Assembly: GCA_020719725.1 (NCBI GenBank)
Contig: DYPU01000019.1
Location: 1 to 38,703, forward strand
Reading direction: 5' to 3'
Length of the DNA: 38,703 nucleotides
Source: Anaerolinea sp.
GTDB taxonomy: Bacteria > Chloroflexota > Anaerolineae > Anaerolineales > Villigracilaceae
Of this stretch, positions 7,215-15,525 are shown piece after piece (positions within the stretch are counted from its first letter, which is position 1; every line of letters starts with the position of its first letter). The notes below the pieces were generated by a model that worked only from the letters and a program-made list of their open reading frames with translations, had not been told where the DNA came from and made no database searches. The position numbers were made by a program, and so were the translations under genes.

Positions 7215-9941
7215 CTACTGTTTAGCAGCCAGCGCCGCCGAAACTTTCTGCGGATAAGCCGGCAGTTCCCGAATCCGCGCGCCGCTGGCCCAGTAAACGG
7301 CGTTGATAATCGCGGCGTGGGGGGCGGTGTTGGGCAGTTCGCCCACGCCCGAGGCCCCGAACGGCCCAGATTGACGCGGACTTTCGACATAGATTATCTC
7401 AATCTCATCTGGCACATCTTTGGCAAAGGGGATGCCGCATTTAACCATATTGGTATGCTTGTGCAGGTCTTCGAAATCCTCGGAGAGCGCCAGGCCAATT
7501 CCCTGGGTTAGACCGCCGTAAATTTGGCCGTCTACCACAGTTTTGTTGTTGATTTTGCCAACATCCGCCACCATGGTCAGTTTATCGACGCTCACTTTGC
7601 CGGTTTGGGTGTCCACCGTTACTTCGGCCATGAACACGCCGTACATGTAGTTCTGAATCGGAGCGCCCTGACCCGTCTCCGGGTCGCCGATAGTGGTCGG
7701 GGAGGTCCAATTCCCAGCGTAGCGGGTCGGCATTTCAGCAGCGACCATCTGGTCATAGGTCAGATAGGTCCCATCCGGCTGGCGGATGGCCTCGAGCAGG
7801 TTCTCGCAGCAAACGCGGATGGCGTTGCCGACCACGACCTGACTGCGGCTGCCACCAGCGGGGCCGCCATCGGGGGCTTTGGCGGTGTCACTCAGTTCCA
7901 GCCGAATTTTATCGGGAGCAACTCCCAGCGGGCGCAAGGCTTCATGAGCGGTACCCAGCGCTCCGGCGTCTGCGCCCTGGCCGTGGTCGCCCCAGGTGGT
8001 TGAAATCAGCACACCACCATTCGGCAAAACATCCACCCAGGCTTCAGCCGTATCCGGGCCGTCGCCGCCCGCGCCATAGATGCCAATGCTGACGCCGACG
8101 CCCTTTTTCTTTTCGGGGGTGGTGGCCTGGGCGGCTTTTTCTTTGGCGGCCTGGTATTTTGGCCGCAAAATGTCGATCATCTGCTCCAGGCTAAAGACTT
8201 CGGGAATCTGACCGGTGGGGGTGGTGCTGCCGGGCCGGTAAACGTTGCGATAGCGCAGTTCGAGCGGGTCGAGGCCCATTTTCTCGGCCAGTTCATCCAT
8301 CAGGCTTTCGGAAGCGAATTCGCTCTGCGGGGAGCCGTAACCGCGATAAGGCGCGCCCCAGGCATGGTTGGTGCAAACCGTGCGGCCCAGACCGCGAATG
8401 TTCTGGATGTTGTAGCCCGCGCCGATGAATTGAGCGCCCTTATGGGTCAGCAAATCGCCAAATTCGGAGTACGCGCCGTGATCCACCGTCCAATCACTTT
8501 CCATCGCAAGCAGTTTGCCGTCTTGATCGGCCCCCAATTTGAGATTGATAAAGAATGGCGAGCGTTTGCCGGTGTAGGTAATAAATTGCTGGTAATCGTA
8601 TTCGAGATAAACCGGGCGGTTGGTGGCCATACAGGCCACACCCAGCAACGCCTCGATGGTCGGACAGAATTTATAGCCAAACGTACCACCGGCCGTATTT
8701 TGCACCATGCGCAGTTGCGAAGCCTCCAGCCCCAGGCCGTCGGCAATCATCAGGGCGTGCAGGTAGAGCGCGATGCTCTTGGAATGAATCGTCAGGCGGC
8801 CTTCCTCGTCATAGTAGGCAAAGCCCATGTCCGCCTCAATCGTCAGATGCGGCTGGCGCTGGGTGTAGTAACTGCCTACAACCACATGCGCGGCTGAAGC
8901 CAGGATGGGTTGGGTTTCCTCGCCCTTGACGATGCCCTGTTCAAAGTAAACATTCGGGGTGCCAGGATGAATTTCAATCGCATCATCTGCCATGGCTGCC
9001 GGGGCGCTCATGTAGGCCGGTAATTCCTCGTATTCGACCTTGACCATCTCCGCCGCGGCCAGGGCCTGTTCTTTGGTGTCGGCGCAGACAATCGCAATCG
9101 AATCGCCATATTGAAACACTTTACTATCGCACAAAATCGGGCGATCCCAGCCATCGCATTTGTTGGTGGGGAAGGTCACAAAACCGTTGATGCGATTCTT
9201 GCCCTTGACATCCAGATGCGTGACGACTTTGACCACGCCCGGCATCTTTTCTGCTGCGGACGTATCAATGCTGAGAATGTTGGCATGGCTGACTTTGGCC
9301 TGCACCAGCGCCAGTTGGAGCGTATTGGCTGGCAGATGCAGCCCCAAATCCGCGCCGTATTCGGCGGTTCCGGTCACTTTGGCAATGGCCGAAGGCCGGG
9401 GGTATTTTGTACCCCAAATGCGACCATCCTCGGGCAGTTTGAATTCCAGCGTCTCGGCAGGCTGGTCGCCGCGCAGCACCGCCGCCGCGTCCATGACGGC
9501 ATCCACTGTCGGCTTGTAGCCATTGCAGCGGCAGACATTCAGGTTTTTCTGGAACCAACTGCGAACGTCCTCGCGGGTTGGTTTGGGATTCTTGTCCAAT
9601 AAGGCCTTCGACGAGACGACAAAACCCGGCATACAAAAGCCGCATTGCGCCGCGCCATGCAGCACCAGCGCTTTTTGGATTGGGTGCAAACTCTGGGGCG
9701 TTCCAACCCCTTCCACGGTGGTAATCGTGGCTCCATCCGGCACTTTTTTCATTTTAACAATGCAGGAGCGCACCAATTTGCCATCTAAAATGACCGAGCA
9801 AGCCCCGCAGTGCCCCTCGTTGCACGAAACTTTGGTACCAGTCAGGAACATCTGCTTGCGCAAGACATCTGCCAGAGTGGCTTCAGGCTCAACAATCAGG
9901 GTTTTATTCATTCCATTCACAACAAGCGATTTTTTTAACAT
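7215..9941 (-). CDS. mop: Molybdenum aldehyde oxidoreductase, Desulfovibrio gigas Mop type
   Basis: A 908-residue single-chain molybdenum hydroxylase of the xanthine oxidase family, predicted to oxidise aldehydes to carboxylic acids. It aligns almost without gaps to D. gigas Mop (907 aa) as I remember that sequence. Cysteines for the plant-ferredoxin-like 2Fe-2S cluster are at 40, 45, 48 and 60, and for the second cluster at 100, 103, 137 and 139. The Moco part has GGTFGYK, YRGYGSPQ, DHGQGAD, GGSR and the catalytic glutamate in GASGVGELP (E868). There is no FAD domain and no export signal, so it is cytoplasmic. A GAGGAGA site precedes the ATG. It is the last gene of the locus and has its own leader element. 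Confidence 0.93.
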   Translation of the reverse strand: MLKKSLVVNGMNKTLIVEPEATLADVLRKQMFLTGTKVSCNEGHCGACSVILDGKLVRSCIVKMKKVPDGATITTVEGVGTPQSLHPIQKALVLHGAAQCGFCMPGFVVSSKALLDKNPKPTREDVRSWFQKNLNVCRCNGYKPTVDAVMDAAAVLRGDQPAETLEFKLPEDGRIWGTKYPRPSAIAKVTGTAEYGADLGLHLPANTLQLALVQAKVSHANILSIDTSAAEKMPGVVKVVTHLDVKGKNRINGFVTFPTNKCDGWDRPILCDSKVFQYGDSIAIVCADTKEQALAAAEMVKVEYEELPAYMSAPAAMADDAIEIHPGTPNVYFEQGIVKGEETQPILASAAHVVVGSYYTQRQPHLTIEADMGFAYYDEEGRLTIHSKSIALYLHALMIADGLGLEASQLRMVQNTAGGTFGYKFCPTIEALLGVACMATNRPVYLEYDYQQFITYTGKRSPFFINLKLGADQDGKLLAMESDWTVDHGAYSEFGDLLTHKGAQFIGAGYNIQNIRGLGRTVCTNHAWGAPYRGYGSPQSEFASESLMDELAEKMGLDPLELRYRNVYRPGSTTPTGQIPEVFSLEQMIDILRPKYQAAKEKAAQATTPEKKKGVGVSIGIYGAGGDGPDTAEAWVDVLPNGGVLISTTWGDHGQGADAGALGTAHEALRPLGVAPDKIRLELSDTAKAPDGGPAGGSRSQVVVGNAIRVCCENLLEAIRQPDGTYLTYDQMVAAEMPTRYAGNWTSPTTIGDPETGQGAPIQNYMYGVFMAEVTVDTQTGKVSVDKLTMVADVGKINNKTVVDGQIYGGLTQGIGLALSEDFEDLHKHTNMVKCGIPFAKDVPDEIEIIYVESPRQSGPFGASGVGELPNTAPHAAIINAVYWASGARIRELPAYPQKVSAALAAKQ

Positions 9942-9986
9942 GGGGTCTCCTCTATCCTTTCAGATTCTAACTTGCCCTACCGGGCC

Positions 9987-10063
9987 TCGCACCCGATTTT
10001 TGGGCAGAATTCCGTTAAACGGAGCCGTTTGGGCTTGAAAAAGTCCCGTTTAACCTGGTGCGA
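9987..10063 (-). promoter_or_regulatory. Nested-dyad leader element upstream of mop
   Basis: In the 152-bp gap between the small redox gene and mop, outer arms TCGCACC (9987-9993) and GGTGCGA (10057-10063) enclose inner arms GTTAAACGG (10014-10022) and CCGTTTAAC (10046-10054). All are perfect complements. On the minus strand two AACGG boxes (plus-strand CCGTT at 10046 and 10012) are 34 nt apart with a T-run between them. The same arrangement occurs upstream of the first hydroxylase gene at 18526-18564. It could be a structured RNA leader or a double operator. Confidence 0.55.
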
Positions 10064-10093
10064 CGCACTCGCGGCGGGTGATGATGAACGAAC

Positions 10094-10303
10094 TTATTTA
10101 TCTTCCAACTGCATTTCAACTTCCGCAATCCGACTCTTGACCAGTTCCTCAGAAATATAAACTTCTCCACAGTCCGGACACTTGGGAATCTCAGCATAAA
10201 AGCTGTGCCCCAGGTAACTGAGATAGGTTTTGATGGGTTGCAGTTCTTTTTGGCACTGGAAGCAAATCACAACTTTATTTTCTGTCACTGACAGCCTCAT
10301 CAA
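10094..10303 (-). CDS. Small four-cysteine redox protein (DVU_1557-like)
   Basis: A 69-residue protein with two CxxC motifs (CFQCQKE and CPDCGEV) about 27 residues apart, fit for a rubredoxin-like iron or zinc site, and a charged helical C-terminus. Its pattern (LSYLGHSFYAEIPKCPDC followed by an acidic helix ending LEDK) matches my memory of the small DVU_1557-type redox proteins next to Desulfovibrio aldehyde oxidoreductase genes. It overlaps the end of the dicluster oxidoreductase gene by 29 bp, so translation is probably coupled. A role in electron transfer or Moco-enzyme maturation is inferred from context only. The second ATG (10300) is an alternative start. Confidence 0.75.
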   Translation of the reverse strand: MMRLSVTENKVVICFQCQKELQPIKTYLSYLGHSFYAEIPKCPDCGEVYISEELVKSRIAEVEMQLEDK

Positions 10304-12545
10304 TGCTCATGCGGTGACTGTAGGCCCTGACCAGCACGAAACCGTCCTCGGTTGGGTGGTATTCCGCCCAATAAGTCAGGTTTCCGATTTGCAGGTGGCC
10401 GCTAAAATTCCCACTCTCTGGGTGCTGGATTTTTCTGCCGCTGCGTTCGCAATGTTCGACCACCCGGGCAATCTCCGGCTCGAGGAGCGTGTCGTCGCTC
10501 AATTTCTGCCGCACCTCGGGCGGGATAGTCAGTTTAATGGGGCTTTTCTCTGGTTCCATCGGGGACTCACCCTCCCAAAACTCGCTCAATAACTGTGCTT
10601 TCAAGCGGATACGGTTGTTTCGGCGCTCGGTCAGGGTCGGCGGCACCCGGTTGGGGCCGTGCAGGCCAAACATCAAATCCAAAATGTGATAGACCGGCTT
10701 CTGCGAAACGGCAAAAATATCGCGGCAGTTGGCGCAGTAAGCCACGTAGGACAGGTCATTCTGCGTAATCCGGGCCGAAACCACCTCGCGCGCATAGCGC
10801 GGATTGGTGGTGGAAACCTGTCCGCCCCAACTGCAGCAGGCGGCCTGTTTCCCTTCGAGCGGCAGCGGCTGGCGGTTAAATCCGGCCAAATCCACCATCT
10901 GACGGATATTTTGCTGCAATTCTGGCTCATCGCGGCTGGCGCAGGGGTCAAAGACCGAGACGGTTTCCCCGTCCCCGGCAATGGCAGGCGCGAGGCCGGC
11001 GGCGAACATCAAATCGTAGAGAAAGACACCCGGAATCTCGGGCAGGTAGCGCCCAAACTTCTGTTTGCAAGTTGGGCAGGCAAAGACCAGGGTCGGCTGA
11101 CCCAATTCCAGCCAGTTTTCACGCAATTGGGCCAGGACTTCGGCGTGGATTTTTTCATCCCCCGCCCATTCGGCGGGCGCGCCGCAGCACTGGAGCATCA
11201 ACGCCGTATCGGGAGATTGTCCCAGCAGCCAGCGGTAACTCTCGGTGACATATTGCGGGGCGGAGGCTCCCAACTGGCAGCCGGGGAAAAAGGCGTATTT
11301 ACTTTGAACAGTTCCAGCGGGCTTGCGCGCCAACTGGGCCGCCGAGCCATTGGTAAATTCCATGTCGCGCAGCCAGAAATCGTGAAACGCCCAGGGCATG
11401 GCCCCTTTTTCACGCATGATGCGATGGTTTTGCAGCAGGAATTCGCCGGTATCGATGTCCATCGGGCAGATTTCCTTGCACAGGCCGCACTGGTTGCAAG
11501 TCGAGATAAAACGCGTCGCAATCGTTCCGTTGCCATCCAGCGTGCCGGGGTGGATGGTCAGTTCGACTTCCTCGGCAATCCGTTTGGGGTATTTCTTGAA
11601 GTAGTGCATCAGGTCGCAGAAGCGCACGCAGGCATCGCAGGAACAGCGCAGACAGCGTTTGGCTTCCAGGATGGCCTCGTCGCGGGTGTAGGCCAGGCCA
11701 TCGGCGGGATAGACCGGCTCGGAGCGTTCCACCCGCGCCGGGTCGAGGGTCAGTTTCGTGCTGAGGGTCTCGCGGGGCTGGTTCATGCTCCCGACTTTGA
11801 GATAACGCTCGATGGCGGCGACCACGTTCAGCCCATCTGCTAGGGCTTGCATATTGCTGCCGCTCGTGTTTCCAACCGTCAGCGAACCGCCGATGAAAAC
11901 GCCGGGCGTGGTGCTGGCAAAGGCTCCGTTCGGGTCGCTAACCAGGCCAAAATCGTTCCCCCCGGCCCCGGTGGCAACGTAAATCGCGTCAAAGGGTAAA
12001 TCCGCCAGGCTGGTGACTTCCGTTTCGAGGCGCAGGGTGGTTGTTTCGTGCATGAACTGGCGCTCGAACTCTGGCAGGAACACTTCGGGCGGCAGTTTCT
12101 CCCAAAGATGGCCGCCAATCCGGTTCGAATGCTCGAAAACGGTGACATCATACTTGCGGGAAGCCAGGCGCAGGGCGCAAGCCAACCCGCTCAACCCCGC
12201 GCCGACAATCGCCACCTTTTTGTTTTTGGGCGGCAGGTTATAGTTGTTGGGTTCCGTGTTGCGGGCGTAATTCAAGGCCGCCGCTTCAAGCCGCCGCAGG
12301 GAGATGGCTTCGTCCGTCACCCGGCGCGGGCAAACACCCTGGCAGGGCTGGTCGCACAGGGCCGAGACAATGCCAGGGAATCCGACTGTGTTCAGGTACA
12401 GGCGGTAAGCCGCATTAAAAGCCCCGCGCTGCATTTTTTCGATAAAATCGCGCACATCCAAACCGAACGGGCAGGCCGCCGTGCAGAAGGCCGCCTGGTT
12501 TTGCAGACAATCCTGGATGTTGCCGGTTTTGGTTTCCAGATTCAT
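10275..12545 (-). CDS. Dicluster Fe-S / FAD / CCG-domain oxidoreductase (electron-transfer partner)
   Basis: A 756-residue modular redox protein. Residues 1-90 resemble the GltD-type dicluster domain (C13, C21, C25, then C64, C68, C72). A Rossmann fold with GAGLSG (115-120) binds FAD or NAD(P). Ferredoxin-like cysteines follow at 298-310 (CLRCSCDACVRFC) and 350-360 (CNQCGLCKEIC). Two CCG-type domains have CC at 453-454 and 570-571, as in HdrB or GlpC. The last ~90 residues form an extra domain I do not recognise. The architecture matches the dicluster pyridine-nucleotide-oxidoreductase-like protein beside Desulfovibrio mop. It starts 9 nt after the preceding hydroxylase gene, so it likely carries electrons from the hydroxylases to a quinone, ferredoxin or NAD(P) pool; the acceptor is unknown. 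Confidence 0.85.
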   Translation of the reverse strand: MNLETKTGNIQDCLQNQAAFCTAACPFGLDVRDFIEKMQRGAFNAAYRLYLNTVGFPGIVSALCDQPCQGVCPRRVTDEAISLRRLEAAALNYARNTEPNNYNLPPKNKKVAIVGAGLSGLACALRLASRKYDVTVFEHSNRIGGHLWEKLPPEVFLPEFERQFMHETTTLRLETEVTSLADLPFDAIYVATGAGGNDFGLVSDPNGAFASTTPGVFIGGSLTVGNTSGSNMQALADGLNVVAAIERYLKVGSMNQPRETLSTKLTLDPARVERSEPVYPADGLAYTRDEAILEAKRCLRCSCDACVRFCDLMHYFKKYPKRIAEEVELTIHPGTLDGNGTIATRFISTCNQCGLCKEICPMDIDTGEFLLQNHRIMREKGAMPWAFHDFWLRDMEFTNGSAAQLARKPAGTVQSKYAFFPGCQLGASAPQYVTESYRWLLGQSPDTALMLQCCGAPAEWAGDEKIHAEVLAQLRENWLELGQPTLVFACPTCKQKFGRYLPEIPGVFLYDLMFAAGLAPAIAGDGETVSVFDPCASRDEPELQQNIRQMVDLAGFNRQPLPLEGKQAACCSWGGQVSTTNPRYAREVVSARITQNDLSYVAYCANCRDIFAVSQKPVYHILDLMFGLHGPNRVPPTLTERRNNRIRLKAQLLSEFWEGESPMEPEKSPIKLTIPPEVRQKLSDDTLLEPEIARVVEHCERSGRKIQHPESGNFSGHLQIGNLTYWAEYHPTEDGFVLVRAYSHRMSIDEAVSDRK

Positions 12546-12554
12546 TTCCTGACG

Positions 12555-15437
12555 TTATTTTTTGATGAAGGAGACCGGATTGGCCTGGATGTTCTCCAAC
12601 TCGTCGTATAAGTCGGAGCCGAGGAAATATTTCGGCTGGGGCGGGATTTTTCCGCCGCTGGCAAGAATCTCCAACCCGGCCTTGACCTTTTCCTTGGTGG
12701 CGGGCATCTCGTGGACGCGCACGCCGCAGGCGTTGTAGATGGAGTTCAGGACGGCCACATGTCCGCTGGCCTGGAAGGCCTCCGAAGCGCCGGAAGAGCC
12801 AAAGGGGCCGCTCGCATCCTGATTTTCGAGATGAATGACGGTGATGTCATCGGGGATGTCCTTGATGTACGGCACGCCGCTGTTGGCGATATTGGTATTT
12901 TTCTTGACATCGTCATAATTCTCACTCAGCGCAAAACCGATGCTATGCGAGATACCGCCATAAGCCTGGCCGTTGACCGCCTGGATGTTGCCAACCTTGC
13001 CAACTTCATCGACGCAGGTGAAGCGGATGACGCGCGTTTTGCCGGTTTTTGTCTCCACTTCGACCTCGGCCAGGTTCAGGGCGTAGGTATAGGCCGGAGT
13101 CGGGTCGCCGACGCCGGTATTCGGGTCGAGGCGGCACAGACCGGGGGTGGCGGTGGTCTCGTATTTGCCTTCGTACTTGGTGGGGATATTTTCCGCCAAC
13201 ATTTCGGCATGGGTACGGAAAGAGCCGTCCGGTTTACGCATCGCGTTGAGCAGTTTTTCGGCAGCGACCAGGGTGGCATTTCCGTTCATATAATGGGAGC
13301 GGCTGGCAGCCGACATGCCACTATCGGGGCAGAGTCCGGTGTCGCTTTGGATCAACCGGATGCGGTCAGGGGTTACGCCCAAAGGTTTGAGCGCTTCCAG
13401 CGTGACCATCAGCGAACCGATGTCGCCGCCCTGCCCAACATCCTGCCAGGTATCGAATTTGGTGACGGTATTGTCGGGGTTGAGTTCCAGCGCCACAGCC
13501 GCGCTATCGGGCGAGGAACCGGCGCGAGTGACGTTGAATCCGCCCCAGGCCAGGCCCACGCCGCGCCGGACTGCGGGCGTATCCTGCTCTTTGGCTTCCT
13601 TGACCGCCCGCTCGTAGAACGGACGCATTTTTTCCATGATGGCCTGCATCGGATACTGCCGGTACGGGTAGCTGTTGGTATTGGTCTGGCCGGGGCGGGC
13701 AATATTGCGCCAGCGGAACTCAAAGGGGTCAAGCCCGGCCTTCTCGGCCAACATGTCCATCAGCGCTTCGCTCAGAGTGAAGGCCTGTGGTGAACCGTAA
13801 CTGCGATAAGCTACGCCAAAATTGTGATTGGTATTGGCGACCCGCGCCAGCCCGGCGATATGCGGTACAAAATACGGGAAAAAGGCGAAACGGGCCGGCT
13901 TGGTCATCTTGTCATCGCCGCCCCAGGAATACGCGCCGTGATCCATACCGAAATCGAACTCAGCGGCGGTAATTTTGCCGTTTTCGTCACAAGCCAGTCG
14001 CCCGTTGGAATGAGCAGGGCTGCGCTTGCCGGTGAAATGCTGGTATTCCTCGTAACTCATCGAGAGCGCCACCGGCATCTTCGTCACCACCGCTGCGGCG
14101 GCCACCAGGGCCACATCGCCGGGGTTGGTCGACCAGCCGAAACTGCCGCCGGTCGGGTTCATAATGATGCGCAGTCTTTCCTTGGGAATGCCAACCGGGT
14201 TGCCCATCCGGCTGATGGTGGCATAGACCCCCTGCGATTTACAGTGCACTGTCAGGATATCAGCCTCATCAAAATAAGCCTGGAGTGTGACTCCTTCGAG
14301 CGAGAGATGCGGCTCGCGCGAGGAATAGAAACTTCCCTCGACGCTGAAAGCCGAGTCATCGATGATATCCGCCACTTTGGCAGGCGCTTCCAGCCCCGCG
14401 CCTTTTAGTACCGGCTGCATCGAGAAAATGTTGGGCGTGTCATCATGGATACGCATGGCGTCGGGCAGGACTGCATCGAGGTAGTTCAGGTATTCGGGCA
14501 GCCGTTCAATCTCGACTTTGACCTTGGCCGCCGCAGCGCGGGCATGGTCTTTGGTGTCAGCCGCCACCAGGGCGACAACATCGCCGTAACGGAAAATTTT
14601 GTCCTCGTTGAGCACCTTGCGGCTGGGAACCATGACCGTGGTCCGCTCGTGGAACTGACCTTCAGCCAGGATGTTCGAGCCACCCGCCGCTTTGAGTTCG
14701 CGGTGGGTGATGATTTTCACCACCCCGGGCATTTGCTCGGCTTCACTGAAATCGATGTTCAGGATTTTGGCATGGTGCGCCACTTTGGGTTGGACAACTG
14801 CCACGTGCAGGCTTTCGGCGGGCATTTTCAGTTCCTGATCGTCGCCGTAATCGGCCAAACCGCAGACTTTGGCCAGCGCCGAGGGACGCACTACCGGTGT
14901 GCCGTAATATTCCCCATCTGCAGGCGGCTGGAAGGAGATTTCATCAAGGGTCGCTTCGCCGCGCATGACTTTGGCGGCAGCCATGACCGCATCCACGATT
15001 TGTTTGTAGCCGGTGCAGCGGCAGACGTTGAGATTTTTCTGGAACCAGTCGCGGGCTTGCTCGCGGGTGGGCTTGGGGTTGTTAATCAGCAAGGCATAGG
15101 TCGAGACGATGAAACCCGGCGTGCAAAATCCGCACTGCACCGCACCCAGGTGCATGAAGGCCACCTGGATCGGGTGAAGATGAGTCGGCGTACCAATCCC
15201 TTCGATGGTCAGCACCCGGCTGTATTCATCAACCGTGCGAATCTTTTTCAGACAGGAACGCACCAATCTATCGTTCAAAATCACCGAACAGGAACCGCAG
15301 ACACCCGCGTCACAGCCAACCTTGGTGCCGGTCAGCCCCAGGCGGCGCAGGACATCTGAAAGAGAATCTTTTTCCGGGTTGCACATGAACATCCGGTTGA
15401 CGCCGTTAATGTTCAGCCACATTTTTCTGAGTTTCAT
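12555..15437 (-). CDS. Molybdenum hydroxylase, divergent aldehyde-oxidoreductase-like paralog (second of tandem pair)
   Basis: A 960-residue xanthine-oxidase-family enzyme with the Mop domain order. 2Fe-2S cysteines are at 42, 47, 50 and 62, and at 102, 105, 139 and 141. The Moco domain keeps GGSFGW, YRSYGSPQ and VGQGGD, and the catalytic glutamate is retained (E886), but in GSSGASEAF rather than the usual GVGE context. The GGSR segment is AASRSHYMNGN. A 40-residue C-terminal extension with YFLGSDLYDELE is absent from Mop. These changes point to a different substrate from the third enzyme of the locus; which one is not deducible. It is closely similar to the upstream gene and has no FAD domain. 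Confidence 0.88.
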   Translation of the reverse strand: MKLRKMWLNINGVNRMFMCNPEKDSLSDVLRRLGLTGTKVGCDAGVCGSCSVILNDRLVRSCLKKIRTVDEYSRVLTIEGIGTPTHLHPIQVAFMHLGAVQCGFCTPGFIVSTYALLINNPKPTREQARDWFQKNLNVCRCTGYKQIVDAVMAAAKVMRGEATLDEISFQPPADGEYYGTPVVRPSALAKVCGLADYGDDQELKMPAESLHVAVVQPKVAHHAKILNIDFSEAEQMPGVVKIITHRELKAAGGSNILAEGQFHERTTVMVPSRKVLNEDKIFRYGDVVALVAADTKDHARAAAAKVKVEIERLPEYLNYLDAVLPDAMRIHDDTPNIFSMQPVLKGAGLEAPAKVADIIDDSAFSVEGSFYSSREPHLSLEGVTLQAYFDEADILTVHCKSQGVYATISRMGNPVGIPKERLRIIMNPTGGSFGWSTNPGDVALVAAAAVVTKMPVALSMSYEEYQHFTGKRSPAHSNGRLACDENGKITAAEFDFGMDHGAYSWGGDDKMTKPARFAFFPYFVPHIAGLARVANTNHNFGVAYRSYGSPQAFTLSEALMDMLAEKAGLDPFEFRWRNIARPGQTNTNSYPYRQYPMQAIMEKMRPFYERAVKEAKEQDTPAVRRGVGLAWGGFNVTRAGSSPDSAAVALELNPDNTVTKFDTWQDVGQGGDIGSLMVTLEALKPLGVTPDRIRLIQSDTGLCPDSGMSAASRSHYMNGNATLVAAEKLLNAMRKPDGSFRTHAEMLAENIPTKYEGKYETTATPGLCRLDPNTGVGDPTPAYTYALNLAEVEVETKTGKTRVIRFTCVDEVGKVGNIQAVNGQAYGGISHSIGFALSENYDDVKKNTNIANSGVPYIKDIPDDITVIHLENQDASGPFGSSGASEAFQASGHVAVLNSIYNACGVRVHEMPATKEKVKAGLEILASGGKIPPQPKYFLGSDLYDELENIQANPVSFIKK
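15061..15137. repeat. 77-bp exact direct repeat, copy in the downstream tandem hydroxylase gene
   Basis: These 77 bp are identical to 18071-18147 in the upstream paralog, both encoding the second 2Fe-2S cluster region (the CGFC to PKPTRE part). The flanks differ at many third codon positions, so the tract is an island of identity. Confidence 0.85.
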
Positions 15438-15472
15438 AACGCTCTCTTTTCGCAGTGTGGTTGTATGACCAA

Positions 15473-15499
15473 CCCGGACTGTTCAATACACAGTCCGGG
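15473..15499 (-). promoter_or_regulatory. Strong intercistronic hairpin between the tandem hydroxylase genes
   Basis: CCCGGACTGT (15473-15482) and ACAGTCCGGG (15490-15499) form a perfect 10-bp GC-rich stem with a 7-nt loop in the 88-bp gap. No U-tract follows on the minus strand. It therefore looks more like an mRNA processing, stability or partial-attenuation element than a full terminator. Confidence 0.6.
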
Positions 15500-15525
15500 C
15501 CTCGTTCAAGGGAAAAACAACAGGT

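Noticed and set aside
10659-11843. Long plus-strand open frame (394 codons) opposite the dicluster oxidoreductase gene
   Set aside because: It is the antisense image of a GC-rich gene whose minus-strand product has clear cofactor motifs; the plus-strand product is rich in Gly, Ala, Arg and His without any domain and has no ribosome binding site.
12711-13793. Long plus-strand open frames opposite the hydroxylase genes (also 14445-15359, 17455-18441)
   Set aside because: They mirror the paralogs in antisense, and equivalent frames occur opposite both copies, as expected from codon composition rather than from real genes.
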